This document shows positions 37,417 to 43,432 of a stretch of DNA of 43,432 nt, in pieces. The position numbers were made by a program, and so were the translations under genes. The notes below the pieces were generated by a model. It had not been told where the DNA came from. It made no database searches and saw only the letters and a list, made by a program, of their open reading frames with translations. Source of the DNA: Clostridiales bacterium. GTDB taxonomy: Bacteria > Bacillota > Clostridia > Oscillospirales > Oscillospiraceae. The stretch lies in contig JAAVHT010000014.1 in assembly GCA_014799565.1 (NCBI GenBank), forward strand, positions 2,642 through 46,073. The letters run 5' to 3'. Within the stretch, counting starts at the first letter, position 1, and every line of letters begins with the position of its first letter.

Positions 37417-37959
37417 ATGGGTGATTTTTTGATTATTGTCGTGCTGTTGGTGGTGCTCCTGCTGGTGATTGAGGGCTCCCACCGGCGGCGTTACCGCAGC
37501 GGCTGGTACGGGCCCACCTATGTTTACCGGCCCTTCTACCTGTTCCCGCCCAGGCCGCCCCGGCCTCCGCGCCATGCGCCTCCCCCGCCCCCCCGCGGGG
37601 GCCCCGGCCCTGGTGCCGGCCCAGGCGCGGGTATAGGCTTTGGTATGGGCGCGCGGCCCAATCCCGGGTCAAGACCCGGCGCGGCGCCCCGGCCTAACCC
37701 CAGTCCCCGTCCGGGTAGCTCCTTTGGCGGAAGCCGTCCCTCCACGGGCCCCCGTCCGGGTGGATCTTTCGGCGGGAGCCGTCCCTCGGCGGGCTCTCGT
37801 CCGGGGGGCTCCTTTGGTGGCAGCCGTCCCTCGGCGGGTTCCCGTCCCGGCGGGTCTTTTGGCGGCGGACGCTCCTTCGGCGGGGGCGGACGTCCCTCTG
37901 GCGGCGGACGTCCCGGCGGCGGCTCCTTTGGTGGAGGACGCGGCGGCGGAAGGCGATAG
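37417..37959 (+). CDS. Gly/Pro/Ser/Arg-rich repeat protein with membrane anchor
   Basis: A 180-residue protein: one N-terminal helix (about 3-18), a basic stretch (SHRRRYRSGW), a Tyr/Pro region (YVYRPFYLFPPRPPRPP), a poly-Pro/Gly part, then four 15-residue units of the type PRPGGSFGGSRPSAG (97-156) and a Gly/Arg-rich end (GGGRGGGRR). It is probably disordered and positively charged. AAAGGAGG precedes the ATG. The SFGGG tail style is that of TPM proteins, suggesting a split partner of the preceding gene. Last gene of the operon. Confidence 0.75.
   Translation: MGDFLIIVVLLVVLLLVIEGSHRRRYRSGWYGPTYVYRPFYLFPPRPPRPPRHAPPPPPRGGPGPGAGPGAGIGFGMGARPNPGSRPGAAPRPNPSPRPGSSFGGSRPSTGPRPGGSFGGSRPSAGSRPGGSFGGSRPSAGSRPGGSFGGGRSFGGGGRPSGGGRPGGGSFGGGRGGGRR
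37705..37884 (+). repeat. Four 45-base in-frame repeats
   Basis: Units of 15 codons encode PRPGSSFGGSRPSTG, PRPGGSFGGSRPSAG, SRPGGSFGGSRPSAG and SRPGGSFGGGRSFGG. Near identity of the central units points to expansion by slippage or recombination. Confidence 0.9.
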
Positions 37960-37976
37960 AAAAGATCGGCGCTTGC

Positions 37977-38009
37977 AAGGAGACAGGCTTTTGCCTGTCT
38001 CCTTTTTTG
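37977..38009 (+). terminator. Terminator of the xpaC-telA operon
   Basis: AAGGAGACAGGC pairs with GCCTGTCTCCTT around TTTT, followed by a T-run. Confidence 0.92.
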
Positions 38010-38076
38010 TTATGCCGGCCTCGCCGCCAGGCGGCTTTGCCGCCCCAGGCCTAAGCGGGCCCATGGCCCGCCCACG

Positions 38077-38119
38077 GCTCCAGTCCAAGCTCCCCTGCGC
38101 GGCTATCCCCGCGCTTCTT
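38077..38119. repeat. Bipartite intergenic element, copy B
   Basis: GCTCCAGTCCA, 21 bases, CCGCGCTTCTT, matching the element at 13609-13651. It lies in the 333-base gap 37960-38292, which otherwise has GC-rich short hairpins (for example GGCGGCTTTGCCGCC), an AT-rich stretch and the promoter of the next gene. Confidence 0.4.
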
Positions 38120-38219
38120 CTCTGTTTTGTCCAAAATTCGATTTGCGGGGGAAAAAAATTCGACAACTATGGAGAAAATGAAAAAAGATGAAAAAAGGCG
38201 AGAAATCCCTATAAAGGTA

Positions 38220-38228
38220 TGGTACAAT
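38220..38228 (+). promoter_or_regulatory. Extended -10 for the Na/Pi gene
   Basis: TGGTACAAT, the TGG extended form seen at several promoters here; the -35 (GAGAAA-like, 17 bases upstream) is weak. Confidence 0.5.
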
Positions 38229-38292
38229 GTCTTTGTATGTATACTAGGAGTCTGCGATGGGGCGGGCCAGGCCCGCAGGAAGGAATGAGCGC

Positions 38293-40059
38293 ATGGGTAT
38301 TGCGGACGTTGTATCGCTGCTGGGCGGGCTGGCTTTTTTCCTGTTTGGCATGACCCTTTTGGGGGACGGCCTGAAGCGGGTGGCAGGCAGCAAGCTGGAG
38401 ACTATTTTGGGCAAGCTGACCTCAAACCCCATCAAAGGAGTGCTGCTGGGCGCGCTGGTGACGGCGGTCATCCAGTCCTCCTCCGCCACTACCGTCATGG
38501 TGGTGGGCTTTGTCAACTCGGGCATTATGCAGCTCAGCAACGCTGTTGGCATCATCATGGGCGCGAACGTCGGCACCACTGCCACCGGCTGGGTGCTGAC
38601 CTTAGCCGGTGTTGAGGGCGAAGGGGGCTTTACCTCCGCCACTGTGTTCGCTTTTATCGCCTTTGTGGGCATTGTCCTGTATTTCTTCTGCCGTAAGCAG
38701 ACGCAGAAAAACGTGGGGCTGATCCTGCTGGCCTTTTCCGTACTCATGAGCGGGATGCAGGCCATGAGTTCCGCCATGGATCCGCTGAAGGAGGACGCGG
38801 CGTTCCTGCACTTCATCTCCGCCGCCTCTAACCCGGTGGTGTCCCTGTTTATCGGTCTGCTGGTCACGGCGGTGATTCAGTCGTCCTCCGCGTCCATCGG
38901 TATTCTGCAGGCGCTGTCCATCACCGGAGCCATCAGCTACGAGGTGGCCATCCCCATGGTGCTGGGTATGTGCATCGGTGCGTGTGTGCCCGTGCTGCTG
39001 TCCGCCATCGGGGCCAACCCCAACGGCAAGCGTACCGCCGTCATCTACCTCTACTTCAACATTGTGGGCTCCGCGCTGTTTATGGTGCCGTTCTATGTGG
39101 CCCACCTCTTTATGGACTTTGACTTCATGGCCCTGCCCGCGTCCGCGCTGGGCATCGCCGTGTTTAACACGGTGTTCAAGGTGGCGGCCACGCTGATTCA
39201 GCTTCCCTTCACCCGGCTGCTGGTGCGGCTGGCTGTACTTACCGTCAAGGAGACGGGCGGCGAGGAGGACGAGGAGTTCGAGGAGAACCTGCTGGACGAG
39301 CGTTTCCTGGACTATCCGCCCCTGGCGCTGGAGCAGAGCGGCCGCACCGTGGTGCAGATGGCGGCGGCGGCCATGAAGAACCTGAACCGCTCCATTGAAC
39401 TGTTCACCACCTTCAGCGGGGAGAAATATGAGAAGATCCTGGGCCGGGAAAACGTGGTGGATCGCTATGAGGACAAGCTGGGCAACTATCTGTTCCACCT
39501 GAACAGCCGGGGACTCAACGAACGGGAGACGCTGGTCAGCTCCCACTATCTCCACTGCCTCACCGACCTGGAGCGGATCTCCGACCACGCGGTGAACCTG
39601 GCGGATCTTGCCAAGGAGATGGACGGCAAGAGCGTCTCCTTCTCCCCCGACGGGCTGGAGGATATGAACCGCTCCGCCGGGGCGGTGCAGGAGATCGCCG
39701 ACCTGGCCCAGCAGGCCTTGGTTCGGGAGGATATCGACGTGGCCCTGCGGGTGGAGCCTTTGGAAGAGGTTATCAGCACTATGCTGGAGGGCATGAAGCT
39801 GCGCCATATCCGGCGGCTGCAAAACGGCGTGTGTACGCTGGAGATGGGCTTTATCATCAACGACCTCATCAACAACTTTGAGCGCGTGGCCGCTCACTGT
39901 TCCAACGTGGCTCTGGCGGTGCTGGAGCTGCGTTACGCTGACCTCCAGTTCCACAACTACGCACGGGGCGTGCGGCAGGGCGATCAGCCGGAGTTCCGCC
40001 GTTGGCTGGCTTTCTATCAGGAGAAGTATCTCCGTGCCACCCCGTCTGAACAATCGTAA
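38293..40059 (+). CDS. Na+/phosphate cotransporter with PhoU-like C-terminal domain
   Basis: A 588-residue NptA/PNaS-type transporter driving phosphate movement with sodium. The membrane part (about 1-330) holds the two inverted repeats, each with the QSSS signature: VIQSSSATTVMVVGFVNSG and VIQSSSASIGILQAL. The C-terminal ~230 residues form a PhoU-like helical bundle (LERISDHAVNLADLA, NNFERVAAHCSNVALAVLEL). The ATG at 38293 follows AGGAAGGA and begins as homologues do. An ATG at 38257 with its own AGGAG site would add 12 residues, and a GCGGGCC/GGCCCGC hairpin lies between the two starts. Confidence 0.92.
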   Translation: MGIADVVSLLGGLAFFLFGMTLLGDGLKRVAGSKLETILGKLTSNPIKGVLLGALVTAVIQSSSATTVMVVGFVNSGIMQLSNAVGIIMGANVGTTATGWVLTLAGVEGEGGFTSATVFAFIAFVGIVLYFFCRKQTQKNVGLILLAFSVLMSGMQAMSSAMDPLKEDAAFLHFISAASNPVVSLFIGLLVTAVIQSSSASIGILQALSITGAISYEVAIPMVLGMCIGACVPVLLSAIGANPNGKRTAVIYLYFNIVGSALFMVPFYVAHLFMDFDFMALPASALGIAVFNTVFKVAATLIQLPFTRLLVRLAVLTVKETGGEEDEEFEENLLDERFLDYPPLALEQSGRTVVQMAAAAMKNLNRSIELFTTFSGEKYEKILGRENVVDRYEDKLGNYLFHLNSRGLNERETLVSSHYLHCLTDLERISDHAVNLADLAKEMDGKSVSFSPDGLEDMNRSAGAVQEIADLAQQALVREDIDVALRVEPLEEVISTMLEGMKLRHIRRLQNGVCTLEMGFIINDLINNFERVAAHCSNVALAVLELRYADLQFHNYARGVRQGDQPEFRRWLAFYQEKYLRATPSEQS

Positions 40060-40063
40060 GACT

Positions 40064-40093
40064 GCGCCCGGGCCGTCATGGCCCGGGCGTTTA
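40064..40093 (+). terminator. Terminator after the Na/Pi gene
   Basis: CGCCCGGGCC pairs with GGCCCGGGCG around GTCAT, followed by TTTATC. Confidence 0.8.
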
Positions 40094-40118
40094 TCATGCG
40101 TGAGTTTTGAATTTGCTA

Positions 40119-40147
40119 TTGCATTTTCCCGCGGGGCTATGTATAAT
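40119..40147 (+). promoter_or_regulatory. Promoter of the riboswitch-controlled surface protein gene
   Basis: TTGCAT (40119-40124), a 17-base spacer and TATAAT (40142-40147). The predicted start lies about 355 bases before the coding region, giving a long leader. Confidence 0.85.
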
Positions 40148-40151
40148 GGTG

Positions 40152-40195
40152 CAAAGACCCATGGGTCTTTGTTTGTGCTGAAGAACAGCACAAAC
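40152..40195 (+). promoter_or_regulatory. Perfect palindrome and hairpin at the predicted transcript start
   Basis: CAAAGACCCATGGGTCTTTG (40152-40171) is a perfect 20-base palindrome beginning 5 bases after the -10 box. It is followed at once by a 10-base-pair hairpin, GTTTGTGCTG/CAGCACAAAC around AAGAA (40171-40195). It could be an operator or a protective 5' structure. Confidence 0.55.
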
Positions 40196-40289
40196 AAGAA
40201 ATACTCCGAACGGAGGGGGATGCGTATGATCGACAGCCCGCCGGGGAAACGGCCCGCCGCGCGACGCGCCTAAGGGTGGCGGGGCAGCA

Positions 40290-40381
40290 GGCAAGGCGCA
40301 TTGGCAAACCATGGGAAACTGTGGGACGCAAAGCCAGAGGCTGTGGCGCGGGATTCCGTGCTAAGCTCGTTCGGTTGCATG
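40290..40381 (+). promoter_or_regulatory. c-di-GMP-I (GEMM) riboswitch aptamer 1
   Basis: It contains the GEMM core GGCAAACC, a GGAAAC loop, GTGGGACGCAAAGCC, then AGAGGCT pairing GCC with GGC, a second helix (GGCGCGG with CCGTGCT) and the closing CTAAGCTCGTTCGGTTGC segment. The order and conserved bases follow the class I cyclic-di-GMP aptamer. It abuts aptamer 2. Upstream, 40238-40285 holds a related but degenerate GGGGAAACGG...GCGACGCG stretch. Confidence 0.85.
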
Positions 40382-40475
40382 GCAAAACAGCGGAAACGCT
40401 GCGACGCAAAACCAGAGGCTAAGGAGCCGCTGAGACTGTTTGGCGGTTCTAAGCTCGTTCGGTTACCGGATACCT
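40382..40475 (+). promoter_or_regulatory. c-di-GMP-I (GEMM) riboswitch aptamer 2
   Basis: GCAAAACAGCGGAAACGCTG forms the first helix with its GAAA loop, then GCGACGCAAAACCAGAGGCT, the tetraloop-receptor-like CTAAGG, a second helix (GAGCCGC with GCGGTTC) and TAAGCTCGTTCGGTTACC. It shares two conserved blocks with aptamer 1. Just downstream, CCTTTGC can pair with GCAAAG and the AAGG of the ribosome binding site (40473-40503), which suggests control of translation, as no terminator is present. Confidence 0.85.
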
Positions 40476-40510
40476 TTGCGTCCGAAATATGCAAAGAAAG
40501 GGAGAAAAAC

Positions 40511-42250
40511 ATGAAAAAACTGAGTAAGATTTTGTCTGTGGGTCTGTCGCTGGTCATGTGCGCCAGCATGGTTGCCCCCGCGCTCGCCCTGGACATCGAT
40601 CAGGCGTACATTGATAGCCTTACTGTCAAGAATGGTAACCAGTATGATGGGCGGCCAACATCGTATGTTGAGCTCAAGGCGACCGATGACGACAACGTGT
40701 TCAATTTTTTGGGGGACATCAGGACAGAGCACTCCCTGGTGTTCAAGGGCGATGATGTCACCGTAAACCTGAACGGCCACACGCTGGAGAACACCGGCAA
40801 CACATCCGCTATCTGGACAAAAAACACCAACCTGACCGTGAACGGCGCGGACGAGAACGGCAATAAGGGCACCATCGAGGGCGGCAACGCGGCCGGCGAG
40901 GATTACCTGTCTGTAAATAATGGCGGCGGCATCCATGCTGAGGGCGGAAACCTCGCTGTGAGCGATGTCGAGTTTACAGGGAACAAAGCGGTCACTGACG
41001 GAGCCGCCATCTGGGCCGCGGGAAATGGGAAGGAAGGCAGCAACGTTACAATTAAGAACGTGACGGTGACCAATGGTGAAATGGGCGACGGCGGCGCGAT
41101 CACCGTGACTGGACATGACAACGCCTCGCTGGAAAATGTCTCCATTACGGGGAATGTTGCCCAGGGCGCCGGCGGCGGCCTGGTGATTCAGAATGGCGGG
41201 AGCGCGTCCCTGACCAACGTGACCGTTTCCGGCAATGAAGCCACGGGCAGCACGCTGCCGAACACCACCCCCAGACCGGTTGGCGGCGGCATCTATTTTG
41301 GGTACCTTGACAAGGTTTCCATGAAGAACGTCGAGGTCACCGGCAACAGCGCGGCTAAGGGCGGCGGCGGTGTGGCCGCCGAGGTTGTTGGGACGATCAC
41401 CATGGAGGACGTTACCATAACCGGGAACACGGCCGGCTATTACGGCGGCGGCCTGTATGTTTACGCCTACGGTTCGACCACGGTCAGCGCCACCAACACC
41501 GTGATCGCCGACAACAAGGGTTATTGGGGCGGCCAAGAGGCCTTCGACAACGATGTGTATGCGTTCGCATACTATGGCAGTATTGAGCTCAGCGCAGGGG
41601 CTGTGACCCACAATAAACAGCAGTTCGACGGCTGGGGTGACAGCACGGTTCCCGGTGAGTTTGCAAGGGTCGGCGATGAGGCCGGCGAGGATGGGATCTT
41701 TGAGAACAGCTTCAGGGGGGATATTGCGTACATGACCTCCCACTGGATCACTCCGGAGCCTGACGACGGTGACAACGGCGGCGAAATCCCCAACACCCCC
41801 GTGACCGACCCCACCGTTGAGATCGACGACGTGGAAGTGCCTCTGGCGGGCCTGTTCACCCGGGCCGACGCCATCGGCTACCTGTGGGAGCAGACCGGCA
41901 GCCCCGAGTGGGAGCTGTCCGACTTCCCTGACGTGCCCGAGGATCACTATTGGGCGGTCGCCATCGGCTGGGCCCAGGACATGGGCATCGCTCTGCCCGA
42001 CGAGGACGGCAACTTCCGTCCCGACGAGCCTGTGCTGCGCTCCGTGGAAGATCTGGAGATCGACCCCGAGGGCGAGCTGCAGGAGTTCCTGAACCGCTAT
42101 GCGGTGTTCGCCGGCATCGAGCTGGACGAGGGCGAGCTGTTCATCGAGCTGGCCGGCGCGTGGGATGACGTCATCATGGGCGAGGAAGCCCAGGTCATTT
42201 TCAACGACTTCTTCGCCAAGCTGGAGCTGGCTCTGGCTCAGGCGGCGTAA
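40511..42250 (+). CDS. Secreted beta-helix surface protein with SLH-like C-terminus
   Basis: A 579-residue exported protein under tandem c-di-GMP aptamers. Signal peptide at 1-26 (ending APALA). A right-handed parallel beta-helix region spans about 60-380, built of short GN/NGG-rich turns (NNGGGIHAEGGNLAVSDVEFTGNKA, DGGAITVTGHDNASLENVSITGN split across coils), as in pectate-lyase-like adhesins. An acidic Pro/Asp linker (about 415-440) leads to an SLH-like module (about 443-535) with LFTRADAIGYLWEQTGSP, FPDVPEDHYWAVAIGWAQDMGI and FRPDEPV. The final part is acidic and helical. The ATG at 40511 follows AAAGGGAG. A role in surface attachment or biofilm is inferred from the riboswitch and fold. 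Confidence 0.88.
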   Translation: MKKLSKILSVGLSLVMCASMVAPALALDIDQAYIDSLTVKNGNQYDGRPTSYVELKATDDDNVFNFLGDIRTEHSLVFKGDDVTVNLNGHTLENTGNTSAIWTKNTNLTVNGADENGNKGTIEGGNAAGEDYLSVNNGGGIHAEGGNLAVSDVEFTGNKAVTDGAAIWAAGNGKEGSNVTIKNVTVTNGEMGDGGAITVTGHDNASLENVSITGNVAQGAGGGLVIQNGGSASLTNVTVSGNEATGSTLPNTTPRPVGGGIYFGYLDKVSMKNVEVTGNSAAKGGGGVAAEVVGTITMEDVTITGNTAGYYGGGLYVYAYGSTTVSATNTVIADNKGYWGGQEAFDNDVYAFAYYGSIELSAGAVTHNKQQFDGWGDSTVPGEFARVGDEAGEDGIFENSFRGDIAYMTSHWITPEPDDGDNGGEIPNTPVTDPTVEIDDVEVPLAGLFTRADAIGYLWEQTGSPEWELSDFPDVPEDHYWAVAIGWAQDMGIALPDEDGNFRPDEPVLRSVEDLEIDPEGELQEFLNRYAVFAGIELDEGELFIELAGAWDDVIMGEEAQVIFNDFFAKLELALAQAA

Positions 42251-42281
42251 AATCCCCGCGGACAAAATCAAGCAGCGGCAG

Positions 42282-42314
42282 AGGGCCGGACGCGAAAGCG
42301 TCCGGCCCTTTTTA
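42282..42314. terminator. Terminator of the surface protein gene
   Basis: AGGGCCGGACGC pairs with GCGTCCGGCCCT around the stable loop GAAA, followed by TTTTT; the convergent gene's stop codon lies in the T-run. Confidence 0.93.
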
Positions 42315-43190
42315 AAGTCCGGTCAAATCAAAGGAGGGGATGAAGTCCTCACCCACGGCGTCCAGCTCCTGGACAAAGCCGGCCAAGCCTAGGTTTTTCA
42401 TGTATGTTTTGGCGGCGCGCAGCTCGGAGGGCCGCAGGGAGCGGCGCAGCTCGGGAAAGCCGCCCAGTTCCCCCAGTGGGGTGTACTGTGCCATGAGGGA
42501 GAACAGCACCGCGCCGGTTGGAAACGTTTCCGCGACCCAGTCCATCACCCGCTTGGCCTCGTTCACCTGTCCCGGCAGGATGAGGTGTCGGATGAGTACG
42601 CCGCTTTTCAGCAGGCCATTTTCCAGCCGCGCGGGGCCCCGCTGACGGTACATCTCCAGGATAGCCGCTTGCGCGGCCATCGGATAATCCGCCGCCCCGG
42701 AATATTTGGCGGCGATATCCGGCGTGACATATTTCAGATCGGGCAGGTACACATCCACTTTGCCCTCCAGTGTGCGCAAAACCTCTGGGCGCTCGTAACC
42801 GCCGCTGTTCCACACCACCGGCAGGCCGTTGGGAACGGGCCGCTCCAGCACCCGGCTGAGCACATGGGTAAACTGGGTGGGGGTGACCAGCTCGATGCAG
42901 GAAGCGCCCTGATCCGCCAGCCGCTGAAAGACGGCGCACAGCTCGTCCTCAGTCAGCGTCTTGCCGAAGTTTTCCCGGCTGATGGAGTGGTTCTGGCAGA
43001 ACACGCAGCCCAGGGTACAGCCGGAGAAAAACACTGTCCCCGCCCCGGTTTTGCCGGACAGGCAGGGTTCCTCCCACAGGTGGAGGGCGGCTCGGGCGCA
43101 CACGGGGAGGGCAGGCATCTGGCAGAAGCCCTCACCGTGGTCAGCGTCCCGCAGGGCTCCACATTCCCGGGGGCAGAGGGTGCAGATCAT
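42312..43190 (-). CDS. Radical SAM Fe-S protein, PflX-like (COG1313)
   Basis: A 292-residue radical SAM protein of the PflX/COG1313 family, related to pyruvate-formate-lyase activases; its substrate is unknown. The N-terminus carries extra cysteines (CTLCPRECG...GFCQMP), then LHLWEEPCLSG, GTVFFSGCTLGCVFCQN with the cluster-binding Cys58, Cys62 and Cys65, and LVTPTQFTHVL, all family hallmarks. It starts at ATG 43190, sharing ATGA with the tdk stop, so it is coupled to tdk. Confidence 0.88.
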   Translation of the reverse strand: MICTLCPRECGALRDADHGEGFCQMPALPVCARAALHLWEEPCLSGKTGAGTVFFSGCTLGCVFCQNHSISRENFGKTLTEDELCAVFQRLADQGASCIELVTPTQFTHVLSRVLERPVPNGLPVVWNSGGYERPEVLRTLEGKVDVYLPDLKYVTPDIAAKYSGAADYPMAAQAAILEMYRQRGPARLENGLLKSGVLIRHLILPGQVNEAKRVMDWVAETFPTGAVLFSLMAQYTPLGELGGFPELRRSLRPSELRAAKTYMKNLGLAGFVQELDAVGEDFIPSFDLTGL

Positions 43191-43432
43191 GATTTGGTGG
43201 GGCCGTCGGGGCCTAAATCTCCTGCCTTCCAGTGCTTCCGACACAGGCCGATGTAGCAGTCGTTGGCCCCCAGCACCACCTGCTCCCCCTCCTTGAGCAC
43301 CACGCCGTTTTTGTCAAACCGGGCGTTGCAGATGGCCTTTTTGCCGCACCAGCAGATGGTTTTGACCTCCTCGATGATGTCCGCGCAGGCCAGCAGCGCC
43401 TCCGAGCCGGGGAACAGCCGCCCGCTGAAATC
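43187..43432 (-). CDS. tdk: Thymidine kinase, C-terminal part (5' end outside window)
   Basis: The last 81 codons of a type II thymidine kinase, which phosphorylates thymidine for salvage. The visible part has DFSGRLFPGSEALLACAD, then the zinc-site region ICWCGKKAICNARF and CYIGLCRKHW, plus the substrate-loop Tyr region. The frame is open to the right window edge. The stop overlaps the radical SAM gene start by four bases. Confidence 0.9.
   Translation of the reverse strand, partial: DFSGRLFPGSEALLACADIIEEVKTICWCGKKAICNARFDKNGVVLKEGEQVVLGANDCYIGLCRKHWKAGDLGPDGPTKS

Noticed and set aside
38257-38292. Earlier ATG of the Na/Pi transporter as the start
   Set aside because: It has a usable AGGAG site, but the extra 12 Arg-rich residues are absent from the family pattern and are encoded by a GC hairpin; kept as an alternative only.
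40238-40285. Third c-di-GMP aptamer
   Set aside because: GGGGAAACGG and GCGACGCG recall the core, but the invariant GACGCAAA and the pairing partners are missing, so it is mentioned only as a possible degenerate unit.
1-43432. Mobile elements, CRISPR arrays, defence systems, rRNA or tRNA genes
   Set aside because: No transposase, integrase, Cas, restriction or toxin-antitoxin gene, no spaced direct-repeat array and no complete tRNA fold was found on either strand.

Overview
The window reads as a chromosomal segment of a high-GC Gram-positive anaerobe of the Bacillota, class Clostridia, most likely an Oscillospiraceae relative (Flavonifractor/Lawsonibacter-like). This rests on GC-rich codon use combined with strong AGGAGG-type ribosome binding sites, frequent TTG/GTG starts, sigma-A promoters with extended TGn -10 boxes, a cysteine T-box leader, class III fructose-bisphosphatase, VanW and SLH surface proteins, an XpaC/TelA pair and c-di-GMP-I (GEMM) riboswitches. 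The species call is an inference from gene content. No phage, transposase, CRISPR array, rRNA or tRNA gene was seen.

Layout. 1-1.8 kb: end of citrate synthase, a small membrane protein, a strongly promoted and structured noncoding RNA candidate (about 924-1151), and a small membrane-anchored protein. 1.8-4.3 kb (minus): cysE-cysS behind a T-box with a UGC (Cys) specifier. 4.4-8.1 kb (plus): uppP and an FtsK/SpoIIIE DNA translocase. 8.2-9.9 kb: an AT-rich orphan membrane gene between two look-alike hairpins, and a secreted Ig-like/SLH protein. 10-15 kb: rodA with a duplicated 3' tail, tsaE-tsaB for t6A synthesis, a diacylglycerol-kinase-type lipid kinase and a THUMP rRNA methyltransferase. 15-17 kb: NfeD, SPFH/stomatin protein and a zinc-ribbon protein. 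17-19 kb (minus): PTS EIICB and EIIA with an internal terminator. 19-25 kb: mtaB-mscS, diverging from yfbR, then NUDIX, ACT, DUF711 and a membrane protein. 25-29 kb (minus): S41-like lipoprotein, then a VanW protein and DUF2461. 29-33 kb (minus): rpe, a 49-residue DUF4177 protein, recR and class III fbp. 33-34 kb: ilvA. 34.5-38 kb (plus): xpaC, a 21-codon coupled ORF, a small membrane protein, telA, a TPM-domain protein and a Gly/Pro/Ser-rich repeat protein. 38-40 kb: Na/Pi cotransporter with PhoU-like tail. 40-42.3 kb: tandem c-di-GMP-I aptamers ahead of a secreted beta-helix/SLH-like protein. 42.3-43.4 kb (minus): tdk (partial) and a PflX-like radical SAM protein.

Functional links. tsaE/tsaB help make t6A37 and MtaB thiomethylates that nucleoside, so two steps of one tRNA modification are encoded here. 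cysE and cysS share one cysteine-sensing leader. Envelope functions recur: uppP, rodA, VanW, SLH proteins, mscS, NfeD/SPFH and the XpaC/TelA cluster. The least conventional observations are the structured RNA at 924-1151, the two genes (rodA, xpaC) whose last codons are repeated just downstream with only synonymous changes, and the tandem second-messenger riboswitch on a surface protein.
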